Part shown: piece after piece, positions 8,542-17,616 of the stretch
Position numbering within the stretch: position 1 is the first letter of the stretch
How the letters are laid out: each line of letters opens with the position of its first letter
Assembly: GCA_016720075.1 (NCBI GenBank)
Contig: JADJXW010000004.1
Coordinates: 186,001-250,000 of the forward strand
Reading direction: 5' to 3'
Origin: Pseudomonadota bacterium
GTDB lineage: Bacteria; Pseudomonadota; Gammaproteobacteria; Steroidobacterales; Steroidobacteraceae
DNA: 64,000 bases
Notes under the pieces: generated by a model
Database searches by the model: none
Seen by the model: only the letters and a program-made list of their open reading frames with translations
Told to the model about the DNA's origin: nothing
Program-made: the position numbers and the translations under genes

Positions 8542-9327
8542 ATGCAGAACAGTCAGATGCGCGGCCAACGGCCAGGCAAATGGAAAAGGCGCCTGGCGAT
8601 CGTGCTGGTCACCCTGCCCCTGTATACGGCCTGCTCCGCCTCATGGCTGAAGTTCAGCGGGCAGGTGAGGGACAGCGACTGGCGCACGGCCAGCCGTGAA
8701 CCCGCGGGCCTGGCGCCGGACGCCGCGACCACGCCAGAGGCCGTGGTGCAGGTGTATTCAGCGCGCGCGGTGCGCTGGCGCGGCTACTTCGGAGTGCATA
8801 CCTGGATTGCGGTAAAGCCGGAGGGCGCCGCGCAATACACGGTGCATGAAATCAATGGCCACCGCCTGCGTCGCAGCGGCAGTGCGCTGGTCACCAGCCA
8901 GCGAGCTGCCGATGGCTATTGGTTCGGCAATCGCCCCGAACTGCTGGGCGAACTGCGGGGCGGCACCGCTGCCGCCGTCATCGAAAGAATCGAAGCCGCC
9001 GTTGCGGCTTACCCGTATTCCGCAACGTACCGGATCTGGCCCGGACCCAACTCGAACACATTCACGGCCTTCGTGCTGCGCGAAGCGCCGGAACGGCGCG
9101 TCGATCTGCCGCCCACCGCGATCGGCAAGGACTACCTTGGCATCATGCCGGTGGGCAAATTACCCAGTGGCACTGGTGGGCAGATCAGCCTGCTGGGTGC
9201 GGCAGGCGTGGCGGTGGGACTGGAAGAAGGCCTCGAGATCAACGTGCTCGGCCTGACCTTTGGTGTTGATCCGGGCAGTCTCGCTCTCAAGTTGCCACTG
9301 GTAGGTCGACTGGGACCGCGCGAGTAG
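8542..9327 (+). CDS. DUF3750-family envelope protein
   Basis: A 261-residue protein with an N-terminal hydrophobic segment (RLAIVLVTLPLYTACSA) that may be a signal anchor or a lipoprotein signal (Cys31). The remainder matches what I know of DUF3750: VVQVYSARAVRWRGYFGVHTWIA near residue 68, HEINGH, then YPYSATYRIWPGPNSNTF and the end motif YLGIMPVGKLPSG. The conserved H, W and N residues resemble a cysteine-peptidase-like or lipid-interacting scaffold, but the family has no assigned function. It is divergent from the sulfatase operon and followed by a lipoprotein gene on the same strand. Confidence 0.7.
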   Translation: MQNSQMRGQRPGKWKRRLAIVLVTLPLYTACSASWLKFSGQVRDSDWRTASREPAGLAPDAATTPEAVVQVYSARAVRWRGYFGVHTWIAVKPEGAAQYTVHEINGHRLRRSGSALVTSQRAADGYWFGNRPELLGELRGGTAAAVIERIEAAVAAYPYSATYRIWPGPNSNTFTAFVLREAPERRVDLPPTAIGKDYLGIMPVGKLPSGTGGQISLLGAAGVAVGLEEGLEINVLGLTFGVDPGSLALKLPLVGRLGPRE

Positions 9328-9381
9328 CTGCTCCGCTGGCCAACACCTGCACGAGGCTCGTCCTTGCCGTATCCTGCGCAC

Positions 9382-9846
9382 ATGAACATCCTTCGCCATT
9401 GGCTTCCCGGACTGCTTGCGCTCGCCCTGTGTGGCTGCGCCACGCTGCCTGATCCCGTCAACGTCTCCGTTGCGGGCATCGATTCACTGCCGGGCGAGGG
9501 CCTCGAACTGCGCATGCTGGTCAAGCTGCGCGTTCAGAATCCGAACGCCGTGGCGGTGCCTTTCAAAGGGGCATCGGTGCAGATGGAAGTGCAGCAGCGC
9601 GCGTTCGCAACCGGCGTCATGAACACCGGGGGCACCCTGCCCGCTCTGGGAGAAACGGTTGTAGAGGTGCCCGTGACGATTTCCGCGTGGAACATCATCC
9701 GTCAGGTGATGGGTGCCATGGATGGCCAGTCGACGAACCGCATCCAGTACTCGATGAGCGGGAAACTGCATACCGGCGGGCTCGGCGGCATCCGGTTCGG
9801 CACGGAAGGCGTTATGGAAGCGCCGGCGGCCTGGCGCTCACCTTGA
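9382..9846 (+). CDS. LEA14-like (WHy domain) outer-membrane lipoprotein
   Basis: A 154-residue lipoprotein. The signal ends in a lipobox at LALCGC, so Cys18 or the neighbouring residue should be lipidated. The mature part is a single immunoglobulin-like WHy/LEA14 domain: VAGIDSLPGEGLELRMLVKLRVQNPNAVAVPFKG is the typical beta-sandwich start with the conserved N-P-N. Bacterial members are thought to protect against desiccation or act as envelope chaperones. ATG 9382 is preferred over 9364 because the signal peptide begins there. It converges with the next minus-strand gene, whose stop lies 4 bases away. Confidence 0.75.
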   Translation: MNILRHWLPGLLALALCGCATLPDPVNVSVAGIDSLPGEGLELRMLVKLRVQNPNAVAVPFKGASVQMEVQQRAFATGVMNTGGTLPALGETVVEVPVTISAWNIIRQVMGAMDGQSTNRIQYSMSGKLHTGGLGGIRFGTEGVMEAPAAWRSP

Positions 9847-9849
9847 GGA

Positions 9850-10845
9850 CTATTGCGCAGGCCCCTGCGCGCCATCGAACATGAGGCGCGCCAGCGTCTG
9901 GGCATCCGGCGCGCCGGGCTGCATCCCCGCATCAAAATAGGCCTGGACGAGCGGCCGGTACTCCAGGTTCTGCCAGCCCCAGCGAAACAGGCTGCCGAGC
10001 GGCTGTTGCGCCGTAAATCGGCGATGCAACTCCTTCTTCAGCCCGAAGTAAGCCGCCATCTGCTCCCGGGTGTAGCGTCGCGACGAGAACCAGATAGGCC
10101 GCTGCCCATCGACCAGATCCCCGGCCAGCAGCAGGTCAGGCCCGGCCGTCTTCAGCCAGCCCAGCACGCTTGAGGCTGAACGATTGGGCGTAACCCGGGC
10201 TCCGGGCACGAGCGGCCCGCCGCTGGACTCCAGCGCTCGCGCCACGAACTCGACACAGTAGAACCGGCTGGCATCGGCGTTATCGAAGTACCCGTCGAAC
10301 GGCGTTTTCCGAGCCAGGTGATCGCGCGCGAACTGCACCAGGCGCTCGCGGTCCACTTCGGGGGGCGGCTCGAACACGGCGATGAATCCATCGCGACGCA
10401 GGAAGGACTTCAGCGGCACACGACGGATTCCTCCATGCATGTCGTCGGCTGGGCTGCCGGTCACGCGGATGCCAAACGACCCGAATGCCTCGTAGACATA
10501 GGGCGTGCCTTCGTCAATCACCACGATGCCGGCATGGATGTACGGCGCAAAGCGCTCGGCCATCAGCGACAGGTACAGGCTCATGGGCACGGGGCGTTCG
10601 ATCAGGATGATCTGCCCGGAGGCCAGTGGCAGATCGCGCACTTCGACTGGTCGCGTGCGCTGCGGCTGCGCGGCGGCGGCGTGTTCCGCAGCAGTGCACG
10701 CGCGCGCTCCGCCATAGAGGTTGGGCCGCTCGGGTACGCATTGCAGCTCGGCCCGCACCGTCGAGGGAAGGTGAACGCAGCCGGTCACCACCCACAGCAC
10801 GGCCGCCGACATCAGCCGCAGGCGCTGATGCCGGCACGACGTCAC
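9850..10845 (-). CDS. YiiX/YebB-like NlpC/P60 (permuted papain-fold) lipoprotein
   Basis: A 331-residue lipoprotein: short basic start, hydrophobic stretch, lipobox VVTGC. The catalytic pair of the permuted NlpC/P60 superfamily is recognisable, a His in APYIHAGIVVID and, downstream, the Cys in RFYCVEFVARAL. These enzymes hydrolyse amide or ester bonds in peptidoglycan or lipids; the substrate is unknown. The GTG at 10845 lies one base after the TAA of the preceding gene, so translation is probably coupled. This start gives a proper lipoprotein signal, whereas the longer frame from 10920 does not. Confidence 0.65.
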   Translation of the reverse strand: MTSCRHQRLRLMSAAVLWVVTGCVHLPSTVRAELQCVPERPNLYGGARACTAAEHAAAAQPQRTRPVEVRDLPLASGQIILIERPVPMSLYLSLMAERFAPYIHAGIVVIDEGTPYVYEAFGSFGIRVTGSPADDMHGGIRRVPLKSFLRRDGFIAVFEPPPEVDRERLVQFARDHLARKTPFDGYFDNADASRFYCVEFVARALESSGGPLVPGARVTPNRSASSVLGWLKTAGPDLLLAGDLVDGQRPIWFSSRRYTREQMAAYFGLKKELHRRFTAQQPLGSLFRWGWQNLEYRPLVQAYFDAGMQPGAPDAQTLARLMFDGAQGPAQ

Positions 10846-10846
10846 C

Positions 10847-11269
10847 TTATTCGCCGGGCGGCGTATAGGTTTCGTCACTGCTGCCGCCGTCACAGATGCC
10901 CCAACCGGCTGCGCAGGCAAGACCCGCCGCCGCCGCCGCCGCGGCCAGTGCCGCCAGCTCCGGGTGCCGCCTCACCGATCCGGCCGAGTCGAACATGAGA
11001 ATGCCCGCACTCGAGAAGCTGCGCCGGCCGCCCAGCGCGTAGTTCCAGTCGAGCAGGGCCACCGGACGCATGAACGAACGCGCGGGCGACTGCTGCAGGC
11101 GCAGCCCGAAGGACAGCGGTTCGCGGCGCGTCCACAGGCCGCTGGATACGGGCTTGTTGATGTAAAGCATCAGCGCCTTGCCGGAGGGTTGCTGGAAAGC
11201 AGGTTCGGCGGCGGACGCCATGGTGGCGCCCCACAGTGCACAACAGACAAACAGGCTTCGAATGGCCAT
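10847..11269 (-). CDS. Small secreted protein of unknown function
   Basis: A 140-residue protein starting at ATG 11269 with AGGAG in front. It has a clear signal peptide (IRSLFVCCALWGATMASA-A). The mature part contains LMLYINKPVSSGLW and SFGLRLQQSP, then DWNYALGGRRSFSSAGILMFD, and ends in an Ala-rich hydrophobic stretch (about 110-125) followed by GICDGGSSDETY. The C-terminal hydrophobic stretch may be a membrane anchor. I do not recognise a family. It is translationally coupled to the NlpC/P60-like lipoprotein downstream, so the two probably act together at the envelope. Confidence 0.55.
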   Translation of the reverse strand: MAIRSLFVCCALWGATMASAAEPAFQQPSGKALMLYINKPVSSGLWTRREPLSFGLRLQQSPARSFMRPVALLDWNYALGGRRSFSSAGILMFDSAGSVRRHPELAALAAAAAAAGLACAAGWGICDGGSSDETYTPPGE

Positions 11270-11511
11270 GTGAAGAATGCTCCTGGTCGTGGATCGGGTT
11301 CGCCGCCCCGAAGCGGACGGCGAACCGGAGCCTGCGGGTACACCGCGCCGCCTGCCTGACGGTGGCCTGATGTCGGCGTGATGTCCGCGAAATACCCGCG
11401 CCCGGACCCGCCGCAACGACCCATCACCGGATCATCATCATGGCGTCAGGGCATCGGCACCGGCTTCTCGCATGCTGTTGGCTGGTTCGATCACCTTAGA
11501 AAGGCACATCG

Positions 11512-12186
11512 ATGCGAAACCACGCCCACTGGCTGCTCGCCTGCGCCCTCCTGCTCTTCCAGGACTGCACGCTCGCCGCGGAACCGGCGCCGCCGGCCTC
11601 CGTCATGGTCAATGGCCAGGAACTTGACCAGACGCAGCTGGCGCTGCTTCTGCAGAGGTACGGCACGCCGGTCGCGCCAGGACGCTACTGGTATGACCCC
11701 CGCACGGGCTTCTGGGGCCATGAGGGCGGGCCCACACGCGGACAACTGCAGGCCGGCGAGCCGGTTGGCGGGCCACTGGCGGCCGATGCCTCCGGCAGAG
11801 GCAGCGGTGTCTTCGTCAACGGGCGCGAACTGCACGCGCAGGACGTGCAGCAGCTCGACGCGCTGTTCGCGTTGTTTGGCACGCGCACCCTGCCCGGTCG
11901 TTACTGGGCCGACGCGCAGGGCAACTTCGGCATGGAGAATCCGCCGCGACTGCTGGGCAACCTGCGCGCGATGGCCCGTGAGGCCGAGCGTCGCGGCGCG
12001 CCGGGCAAGTCAGGCTATCGCAACAACCCCTGGTCCTACACGACGGACTACAGCAGCCTCGGCGGGGGCGATGGCGCGTCTTACTACGAACGTAAACGCA
12101 CCTACGGACCGGACAAAGGCCATACGTCGGTGTACGTGGATGCAGATGGCAGCGTCAGCTATGACACGCCAGCCCGCGATCCGTAG
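11512..12186 (+). CDS. Secreted protein with two divergent copies of a YW-containing repeat
   Basis: A 224-residue protein with a signal peptide (cleavage near TLAA-E, residues 20-23). Two internal copies of one module are visible: VMVNGQELDQTQLALLLQRYG...GRYWYDPRTGFWG (about residues 31-70) and VFVNGRELHAQDVQQLDALFALFG...GRYWADAQGNFG (about 100-142). The common pattern is VNG-x-E-L, a helix, F/Y-G-T, P-G-R-Y-W, then D-x-x-G-x-F/W-G. The C-terminus is Gly/Ser/Tyr-rich and ends TSVYVDADGSVSYD. I do not know a name for this repeat. It converges with the regulator gene whose stop is 5 bases away. Confidence 0.6.
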   Translation: MRNHAHWLLACALLLFQDCTLAAEPAPPASVMVNGQELDQTQLALLLQRYGTPVAPGRYWYDPRTGFWGHEGGPTRGQLQAGEPVGGPLAADASGRGSGVFVNGRELHAQDVQQLDALFALFGTRTLPGRYWADAQGNFGMENPPRLLGNLRAMAREAERRGAPGKSGYRNNPWSYTTDYSSLGGGDGASYYERKRTYGPDKGHTSVYVDADGSVSYDTPARDP

Positions 12187-12190
12187 CGGC

Positions 12191-13111
12191 TCAATACAGA
12201 TTGATCGCGCGTGCCGATCCAGCCAGCTCGGACACCAGCGCCATCAGTTGCTCGGGATCGTTGGTCACCGGATAGCCGTCTGCCGTGCGGGCCGAGCCCA
12301 CATTGCCAACGTAGTACACCACGGGTGGCAGGCTGTTGCGATCCGGCAATGCCTCGCGCGGCAACGACAGTCCGGCAAGGCCCGCCTCGGCACCGCGCTT
12401 GATGTCGGAAATCAGCACGTCATAGCGGCGCGACTGAAGTCGCTGCGCCGCCTCGGCATTGGAAGCCGCGGTTTCCACACGCAGGCCCATGCCCTTGAGA
12501 CGCGCGATTTCCCGGTGGTTGTTCTCGGGACGATCATCCACCCACAGGATGCGCGCGGCACCGCGCGGCGGCGACTCGATCGACTGCGTGAGCGCACCGA
12601 GCACCGAGATCACCCCCAGCGTGAGTGCCACGACCCAGCCGCGCCCGGCAAACAGGCGTTGCGGGATCCTGGCGGCGGACGGCATAGCAGCGGGTTGGAC
12701 GAAAAGCGGCGCCGCGGATTCCCCAACGGCGTCCACGGCAGTTTGAGCCTGCACCGGCTGCGCGATGAGCGGTTTCATCAGCAGGCGATAGCCGCGTTTG
12801 CTGACTGTTTCGATGTAGACCGGCGCGCGCACATCGTCACCCAGCGCGATGCGCAACTGGCGGATGGCGCGTGACAGCGTGCCCTCGACCACCACCCGAC
12901 CGCTCCAGACGGTATCGAGCAACTGCGCACGCGACAGCGTCTGCGGGGCGTGACGGGCCAGCGCGCACAATACATCCATGGCCTTGGGTTCCAGTCGAAC
13001 CACCCTCGCCCGGTCAGACAGCCATTCGAGACGGTTCTGGCTGCGCAGCACACGCCAGTCGCCCAGGGTGTATTCATCGGGCAGCGCGACAGGAGAATTG
13101 GCTTGGATCAT
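12191..13111 (-). CDS. Winged-helix regulator with membrane helix and receiver-like domain
   Basis: A 306-residue protein. Residues about 15-105 are an OmpR/CadC-type winged helix (VRLEPKAMDVLCALARH, then LSRAIRQLRIALGDD and the wing IETVSKRGYRLL). A linker leads to one strongly hydrophobic segment (GWVVALTLGVISVLGAL, about 158-175). After it comes a domain that looks like a response-regulator receiver: ARILWVDDRPENN, then YDVLISDI with the expected phospho-acceptor Asp, and VVYYVGNVG in place of the usual Thr/Ser-Lys strands. In CadC-like regulators the part after the membrane helix is periplasmic, which is not where a receiver should be. Start at ATG 13111 by domain position; no strong ribosome-binding site is visible. 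Confidence 0.7.
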   Translation of the reverse strand: MIQANSPVALPDEYTLGDWRVLRSQNRLEWLSDRARVVRLEPKAMDVLCALARHAPQTLSRAQLLDTVWSGRVVVEGTLSRAIRQLRIALGDDVRAPVYIETVSKRGYRLLMKPLIAQPVQAQTAVDAVGESAAPLFVQPAAMPSAARIPQRLFAGRGWVVALTLGVISVLGALTQSIESPPRGAARILWVDDRPENNHREIARLKGMGLRVETAASNAEAAQRLQSRRYDVLISDIKRGAEAGLAGLSLPREALPDRNSLPPVVYYVGNVGSARTADGYPVTNDPEQLMALVSELAGSARAINLY

Positions 13112-13233
13112 GGTGCACCGGCAGGAGGGCTCTGGGGACAGGACAGCGCAGACGTCGCCGGTCATCGTGCCATGCAGCGGGCGCGACTGTCGACGTCGAT
13201 GCCGGAGCCGCTCGTCAGGCGCTGGCGGGCGCC

Positions 13234-14478
13234 TCACGGATCGCCTGCGTGCCCCCGAGGTCCGCCTGCTGCACTATGTAACGGCACCATTCGCGCCACT
13301 CCCAGCGCCATCAGGCCAGCCAGCGCGAAAACGGGAATCAGCGAGAAGATAACCGTTGCCGGAAGGAATCGGGCCGCGACCATCCAGCCGACCAGCAGCG
13401 GCCCCAGGGCAGAGCCAATCCTGCCTGCAGCGACGCAGAAACCCATGCCGGTAGCCCGCCCGGCAGTGGGGTAGATCCTCGGCGCCAGCGCATAGATGAT
13501 GGCCTGGGCGCCGGCAATGGCCATGCCCGCAAGCAAGCCAGCGCCAATCACATAGCCGATTTCCGGCGGGCTGTAGCTGAGCAGCAGCAATGCCACGATG
13601 GATGCCAGGAAGAAGCCGACCAGTGCCGCCGTGCGCGAAGTGGCTTTGCCGAAGCTGTAGCCAGCCAGGACGGTGCCGGGGATCGCCCCCAGGTTGAACA
13701 GCATCTGCACCAGGGAAGCATCAGAGCGGGAAATGCCGCGGCTGATCAGCAGCGAGGGCAGCCAGCCGACTATCACGAACAGCACCAGCAGCATCGCGAA
13801 GAAGGCGATCCAGATCGCCAGGGTCTGGATCGCGCGGCCACCCCCGAAAAGCGTTGCGCCGATATCGGCGCGGACGACCTGCGTGGAGACCTTGCGTGAC
13901 TTGAACGTATCGGGCAGCAACCACCAGAGGATGGGAACCACGACCAGCGCGGGGACCAGGCCACCGACCACGTAGACCAGCTTCCACTGGCTGGTCTGTG
14001 AATTGACGGCGGCAAGAAGGCTGACCAGTGCCGCGCCAATCGGTGGACCTGCGAGAAGTATCCCTACCGTCAGGTCGCGCCGGTGTTCCGCGACGCCCTC
14101 GGCGGCAATTGAAATGATGGTTGGCAGTGCCGCGCCCAGCCCAATGCCCGTCAGCAGGCGAATGGTCAGCAACCAGAACGTGTTGTCCGCCACTATCGTC
14201 AGGAACGTGAAGACACTGTAGAGAAGGATCGCGCCCAGCAGCACCTGCTTGCGCCCCACCCTGTCGGCAAGGCGTCCGCCGGCGATGGCGCCGATCATCA
14301 TCCCGAGCGTGCCTATGCTCAGGAAGACGCCCTGGACCTGCGGGCTTAGCCCGAATACCTCCCGAATGCCGGCCAGCGTGACGCCGGGCGCCTGCAGGTC
14401 GAAACCCTCGCAGATCATGGCAAGGCAGCACAGCGCCGCGGTAACGGAGCCGGAGTTCCTGTTCATGGATGCGCTCAC
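13234..14478 (-). CDS. MFS transporter, aromatic acid/H+ symporter type
   Basis: A 12-helix major-facilitator protein of about 414 residues. It carries the loop 2-3 signature GGRLADRVGRKQVLLG, and the first helix region DLQAPGVTLAGIREVFGLSPQ resembles the AAHS family that imports benzoate-type acids (PcaK/MhpT relatives). Substrate is inferred from family only. The GTG at 14478 overlaps the TGA of the upstream SDR gene, with an alternative ATG at 14466. It is the last gene of a three-gene minus-strand set with an SDR and a second MFS protein. Confidence 0.75.
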   Translation of the reverse strand: MSASMNRNSGSVTAALCCLAMICEGFDLQAPGVTLAGIREVFGLSPQVQGVFLSIGTLGMMIGAIAGGRLADRVGRKQVLLGAILLYSVFTFLTIVADNTFWLLTIRLLTGIGLGAALPTIISIAAEGVAEHRRDLTVGILLAGPPIGAALVSLLAAVNSQTSQWKLVYVVGGLVPALVVVPILWWLLPDTFKSRKVSTQVVRADIGATLFGGGRAIQTLAIWIAFFAMLLVLFVIVGWLPSLLISRGISRSDASLVQMLFNLGAIPGTVLAGYSFGKATSRTAALVGFFLASIVALLLLSYSPPEIGYVIGAGLLAGMAIAGAQAIIYALAPRIYPTAGRATGMGFCVAAGRIGSALGPLLVGWMVAARFLPATVIFSLIPVFALAGLMALGVARMVPLHSAAGGPRGHAGDP

Positions 14479-15392
14479 TGGCGCCGGCGTCCGCGCGCGG
14501 GAGGTTCATTGTCTTTCAGCATCTGCTCGTAGATCGGATTGGCGATGCGGAATCCCAGGTTGGCGGCGCGCACCGGATCCACCGGATCGCGCGGGAACGC
14601 CGCCAGGATGGCCTCGAAGCGGCGCGCAACGCCGTCACGGTGTTCGTTGTGCGTGAAGATGAAGGCCAGGTCGCGCTCGATGGCATCGACCACCATGCAG
14701 CCCACGTCGAGCGGATCCATCCAGAGGGGAGAGGCTGTTCGCTGCGCGAGCTTGCTCTCAGCCTCGTGCAGCCGCGTATCCGAATAGCGGGCCGGTCGAA
14801 GCGCCGCCACCTGGTGGATATTGGACGACACCGGTCCCGGCAGCAGGCAGGTGACCCCGATGTTCCGGTCTGCCAGTTCCGTGCGCAGACCCTCCGACAG
14901 CGCCAGCACGGCGGCCTTCGGCGCGCCGTAGGCGATCCCCGCAGGCAGCACCGCCCCGACCGATGCGGTGTTCACGATGTGGCCACCCTCGCCGTGCGCA
15001 AGCAGGTGCGGGAGGAAGGTATGGATGCCGTTGAACACGCCACCCAGGTTCACGCTGAGGCTCCAGTCCCAGTCAGCATAGGACAGGTCCTGGGCGGCTC
15101 CCATGATGCCGACGCCGGCGTTGTTGCAGAGCACGTGCACCTGGCCGAAACGCTTGATCGCTGCGTCAGCGGCGATCTTGTAGGCATTGCGGTCGGTGAC
15201 ATCCAGCGGGAGGAACAGCAGTTCGTCCCGCGCTCCCAATTCAGCGGCGGCGCTGTGCAGGTGATCCTCGCGTATGTCGGCGACAACCACCTTCATGCCC
15301 GCATCGAGGAACGCCTTCACCATGCCGAGGCCGATGCCACTGGCTCCGCCGGTGACAAAGGCGGTGCGTGTATTCAGCCCGAATCTGCGCAT
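14475..15392 (-). CDS. Short-chain dehydrogenase/reductase
   Basis: A classical SDR of 305 residues. Cofactor loop TGGASGIGLG at residues 14-23, Asp in VVVADIRED suggesting NAD(H) preference, NNAGVG, the catalytic Ser in NTASVG and YGAPK with the active-site Tyr and Lys. It is longer than a minimal SDR (about 250) and has a C-terminal extension with a FTHNEHRDGVARRFEAIL segment. ATG 15392 was chosen because GAGGTGAG stands immediately upstream. Flanking transporters suggest it oxidises or reduces an imported alcohol or ketone; the substrate cannot be inferred. Confidence 0.82.
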   Translation of the reverse strand: MRRFGLNTRTAFVTGGASGIGLGMVKAFLDAGMKVVVADIREDHLHSAAAELGARDELLFLPLDVTDRNAYKIAADAAIKRFGQVHVLCNNAGVGIMGAAQDLSYADWDWSLSVNLGGVFNGIHTFLPHLLAHGEGGHIVNTASVGAVLPAGIAYGAPKAAVLALSEGLRTELADRNIGVTCLLPGPVSSNIHQVAALRPARYSDTRLHEAESKLAQRTASPLWMDPLDVGCMVVDAIERDLAFIFTHNEHRDGVARRFEAILAAFPRDPVDPVRAANLGFRIANPIYEQMLKDNEPPARGRRRQ

Positions 15393-15444
15393 GAGCTCAC
15401 CTCGTTGGCGCCAAACATCCATCTTACGGTGCAGAGGAAGTCCA

Positions 15445-16635
15445 TCAAGCTCCGCGCGCCGACCTGCGCGAATACTCGAACGTCACGACCAGCAGCAGCG
15501 ACCCCGTGCACAGCACAAGCACGGGAAACGGCGAATCCGCACTGAACAACCCCAGCGTCTGCACCGACACCGCAGCCATCACCTGCTGCGCGCAGCCGAC
15601 CAGGCCCCAACCGCTGCCAACGTGTGGAGTGGACTGCGTCACCGCACGCGCCGACACCGTTGGCAGCGCCAGCCCGAGGCCGATGTTCAGCATGGCTCCG
15701 GCGGGAATGAACAACGCCAGCGGATGTCGCACGCCCATGGCGATCAGCAGGATGCTCAGCAGGCATGAGAACACGGCAAACTTCGCGCCCGCGGAGACGA
15801 GGCGATCCTGCCCGAACCGGCTGCCGTATTTCAGTACAAAGGCATTGCCCGCGAAGTATCCGGCAGGCAGGAACACGAAGTAGTACGCGAACTCCGTGGG
15901 TGGGCGTCCGAATGCCTCCACCATGAGATGAGGCGCAATGGACAGGAACGCCGGATAGGCCGAATAGAGGAGTCCCGCCTGCAGCAGCAGTATCGGGAAA
16001 CCTGGCCTCGACAGCACTGCCATCGTGGGTCGAAGGAATTCCGTGACCGGACGATCGCGCTCGGAGCGATGCGCCGTAGGCAAAGTCTCCGGCTGCGCCA
16101 GGGAAACGCCGACCAGCAACGAGACCGAAAGCACGGCGCCAAAGTACTGGATCGCCCGCCACCCACCGGCCGCCATGATCATGTTGCCGAGCAGCGGCGC
16201 GACCATCTGCACCACCAGCATGATCATGGTCATCTGCGCCACGGAGCGCGGCAGTTCTTCGCGCGGCGACACATCGGAGACCATGGCCCGGGCGCTGATG
16301 AACGCTATCGCGCAGCCGACCGACTGCAGCACGCGCGCAAGCGCCAGCACCTGCAGCGAAGGGGCCGGCGCCGCCAATGCAGAGCCGGCGATGAACAGGG
16401 CCAGCCCGCCGATCAGGCAGGGTCGCCGCCCGTAACGATCGGTCAGCGGCCCCAGCAGCACCAGACCCAGGCCGAAGGCCAGTAACGCCAGACTGACCGT
16501 GGTCTGCACCTCGGCGACGGTCGCCGCGAAGTGCAATTGCACTTCGGGAATCGACGGCAGGTAGAGGTTCAGGCTGAGTGGACCCAGCGAAGTGCAGGCC
16601 GCAAGCAGCACCATGCGACCGAAATGCCGCCTCAC
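15445..16635 (-). CDS. MFS transporter, Bcr/CflA drug-efflux type
   Basis: About 396 residues, 12 predicted membrane helices. LNLYLPSIPEV in the first helix and loop GPLTDRYGRRPCLIGG are typical of Bcr/CflA multidrug exporters, as is ARVLQSVGCAIAFISARAMVSD. The frame is open far upstream, but that part reads as noise and contains no signal, so the start is placed at GTG 16635; ATG 16614 is the alternative. It precedes the SDR and the AAHS-like transporter on the same strand, with 52 bases to the SDR start. Confidence 0.75.
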   Translation of the reverse strand: MRRHFGRMVLLAACTSLGPLSLNLYLPSIPEVQLHFAATVAEVQTTVSLALLAFGLGLVLLGPLTDRYGRRPCLIGGLALFIAGSALAAPAPSLQVLALARVLQSVGCAIAFISARAMVSDVSPREELPRSVAQMTMIMLVVQMVAPLLGNMIMAAGGWRAIQYFGAVLSVSLLVGVSLAQPETLPTAHRSERDRPVTEFLRPTMAVLSRPGFPILLLQAGLLYSAYPAFLSIAPHLMVEAFGRPPTEFAYYFVFLPAGYFAGNAFVLKYGSRFGQDRLVSAGAKFAVFSCLLSILLIAMGVRHPLALFIPAGAMLNIGLGLALPTVSARAVTQSTPHVGSGWGLVGCAQQVMAAVSVQTLGLFSADSPFPVLVLCTGSLLLVVTFEYSRRSARGA

Positions 16636-16812
16636 CGCGACGTCGGTCCGAGCAGGGAATAATGCCGATGATTGGTGCTCACCTTGCGGCTGATTGTATT
16701 CCGGGTCGGGTACGCAGCGACTTGAAATAAGGGCATGGCCGGGGAAATTCGGTGCCGCTTCGCGTGCAGGCCATTGACAGGCGCTACCCCGGGCAGTATT
16801 TCTGAAAACCAG

Positions 16813-17616
16813 ATGACTTCCAGAGTCCTCCTGGTCATTGCTTTTGCGCTTCTGGCCTCGGCCAGCTCGGCGAATGCGCAAAGTGATCCGCGAGCCGAGG
16901 AGCACCTCCGGGCTGCGGACGACCATTACAGGAACTCCAGGCAGGAAGAAGCCATCGCCAGCTACGAGCAGGCCGCAGTTGAATTCCAGCGGCTTGGCAA
17001 TGGCGCAATGGCGGCCCACTCCTTCAACCAGATAGGAGTCATCCTTACCCGGCAGGACAAATACGAGAGCGCGAAGGCCTACCTAGGCAAAGCCTTGGCC
17101 GCCGGCCAGGCATCAGCCGGATCAGACGACCTGACGCTCGCATCCACGCTCCTCGCACTCGGCGTCGTCCATTCCGCCGAAGGAAACTTCGACCAGTCAC
17201 TGGAAGCCCACCGCAAGGCGCTCGACATCCGCCTGGCCCGCTTGGGCAAGTTCGACTCGAACGTCGCGACAAGCTACGGAAATATCGGGAACGTTCATTT
17301 CAGGAAGAAGGACTACGACCGGGCCATCGAGGCCCATGGGATCGCCCTGCAGATCAGGGCGCGCGTCTTCGGGGAACATGGGCCGGAGATCGTCGAATCC
17401 TACAGGGGCCTGGGCAACGCCTACCGTGAAAAGAAAGACTACCCACGGGCGCTTGAGTATTTTGAGAGGGCGCTGTCGAACAAGATCGCGCAGCATGGAG
17501 CAACACACAGGGACGTTGGCCGGCTCTACCTGCAGATCAGCGAGGTACATTCGCTGGCGGGCAATCAGACGAAAGCCGAGGAATACCGGCTGAAATCCGA
17601 GGAGTCTGCAACTTGA
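16813..17616 (+). CDS. Secreted TPR protein
   Basis: A 267-residue protein with a signal peptide (MTSRVLLVIAFALLASA start, cleavage near ANAQ). It then has five or six tetratricopeptide repeats of the tandem type with 40-42-residue spacing: EEAIASYEQAAVEFQRLG, SAKAYLGKALAAG, DQSLEAHRKALDIR, DRAIEAHGIALQIR, PRALEYFERALSNK. Such repeats make a protein-binding solenoid. ATG 16813 starts the signal peptide; the upstream in-frame ATG at 16735 would bury it. The next gene overlaps by four bases and is probably the partner. Confidence 0.8.
   Translation: MTSRVLLVIAFALLASASSANAQSDPRAEEHLRAADDHYRNSRQEEAIASYEQAAVEFQRLGNGAMAAHSFNQIGVILTRQDKYESAKAYLGKALAAGQASAGSDDLTLASTLLALGVVHSAEGNFDQSLEAHRKALDIRLARLGKFDSNVATSYGNIGNVHFRKKDYDRAIEAHGIALQIRARVFGEHGPEIVESYRGLGNAYREKKDYPRALEYFERALSNKIAQHGATHRDVGRLYLQISEVHSLAGNQTKAEEYRLKSEESAT

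Noticed and set aside
7115..8650. Open frame of 511 codons antisense to the second sulfatase
   Set aside because: Same composition bias and position as the frame opposite the first sulfatase; no motif.
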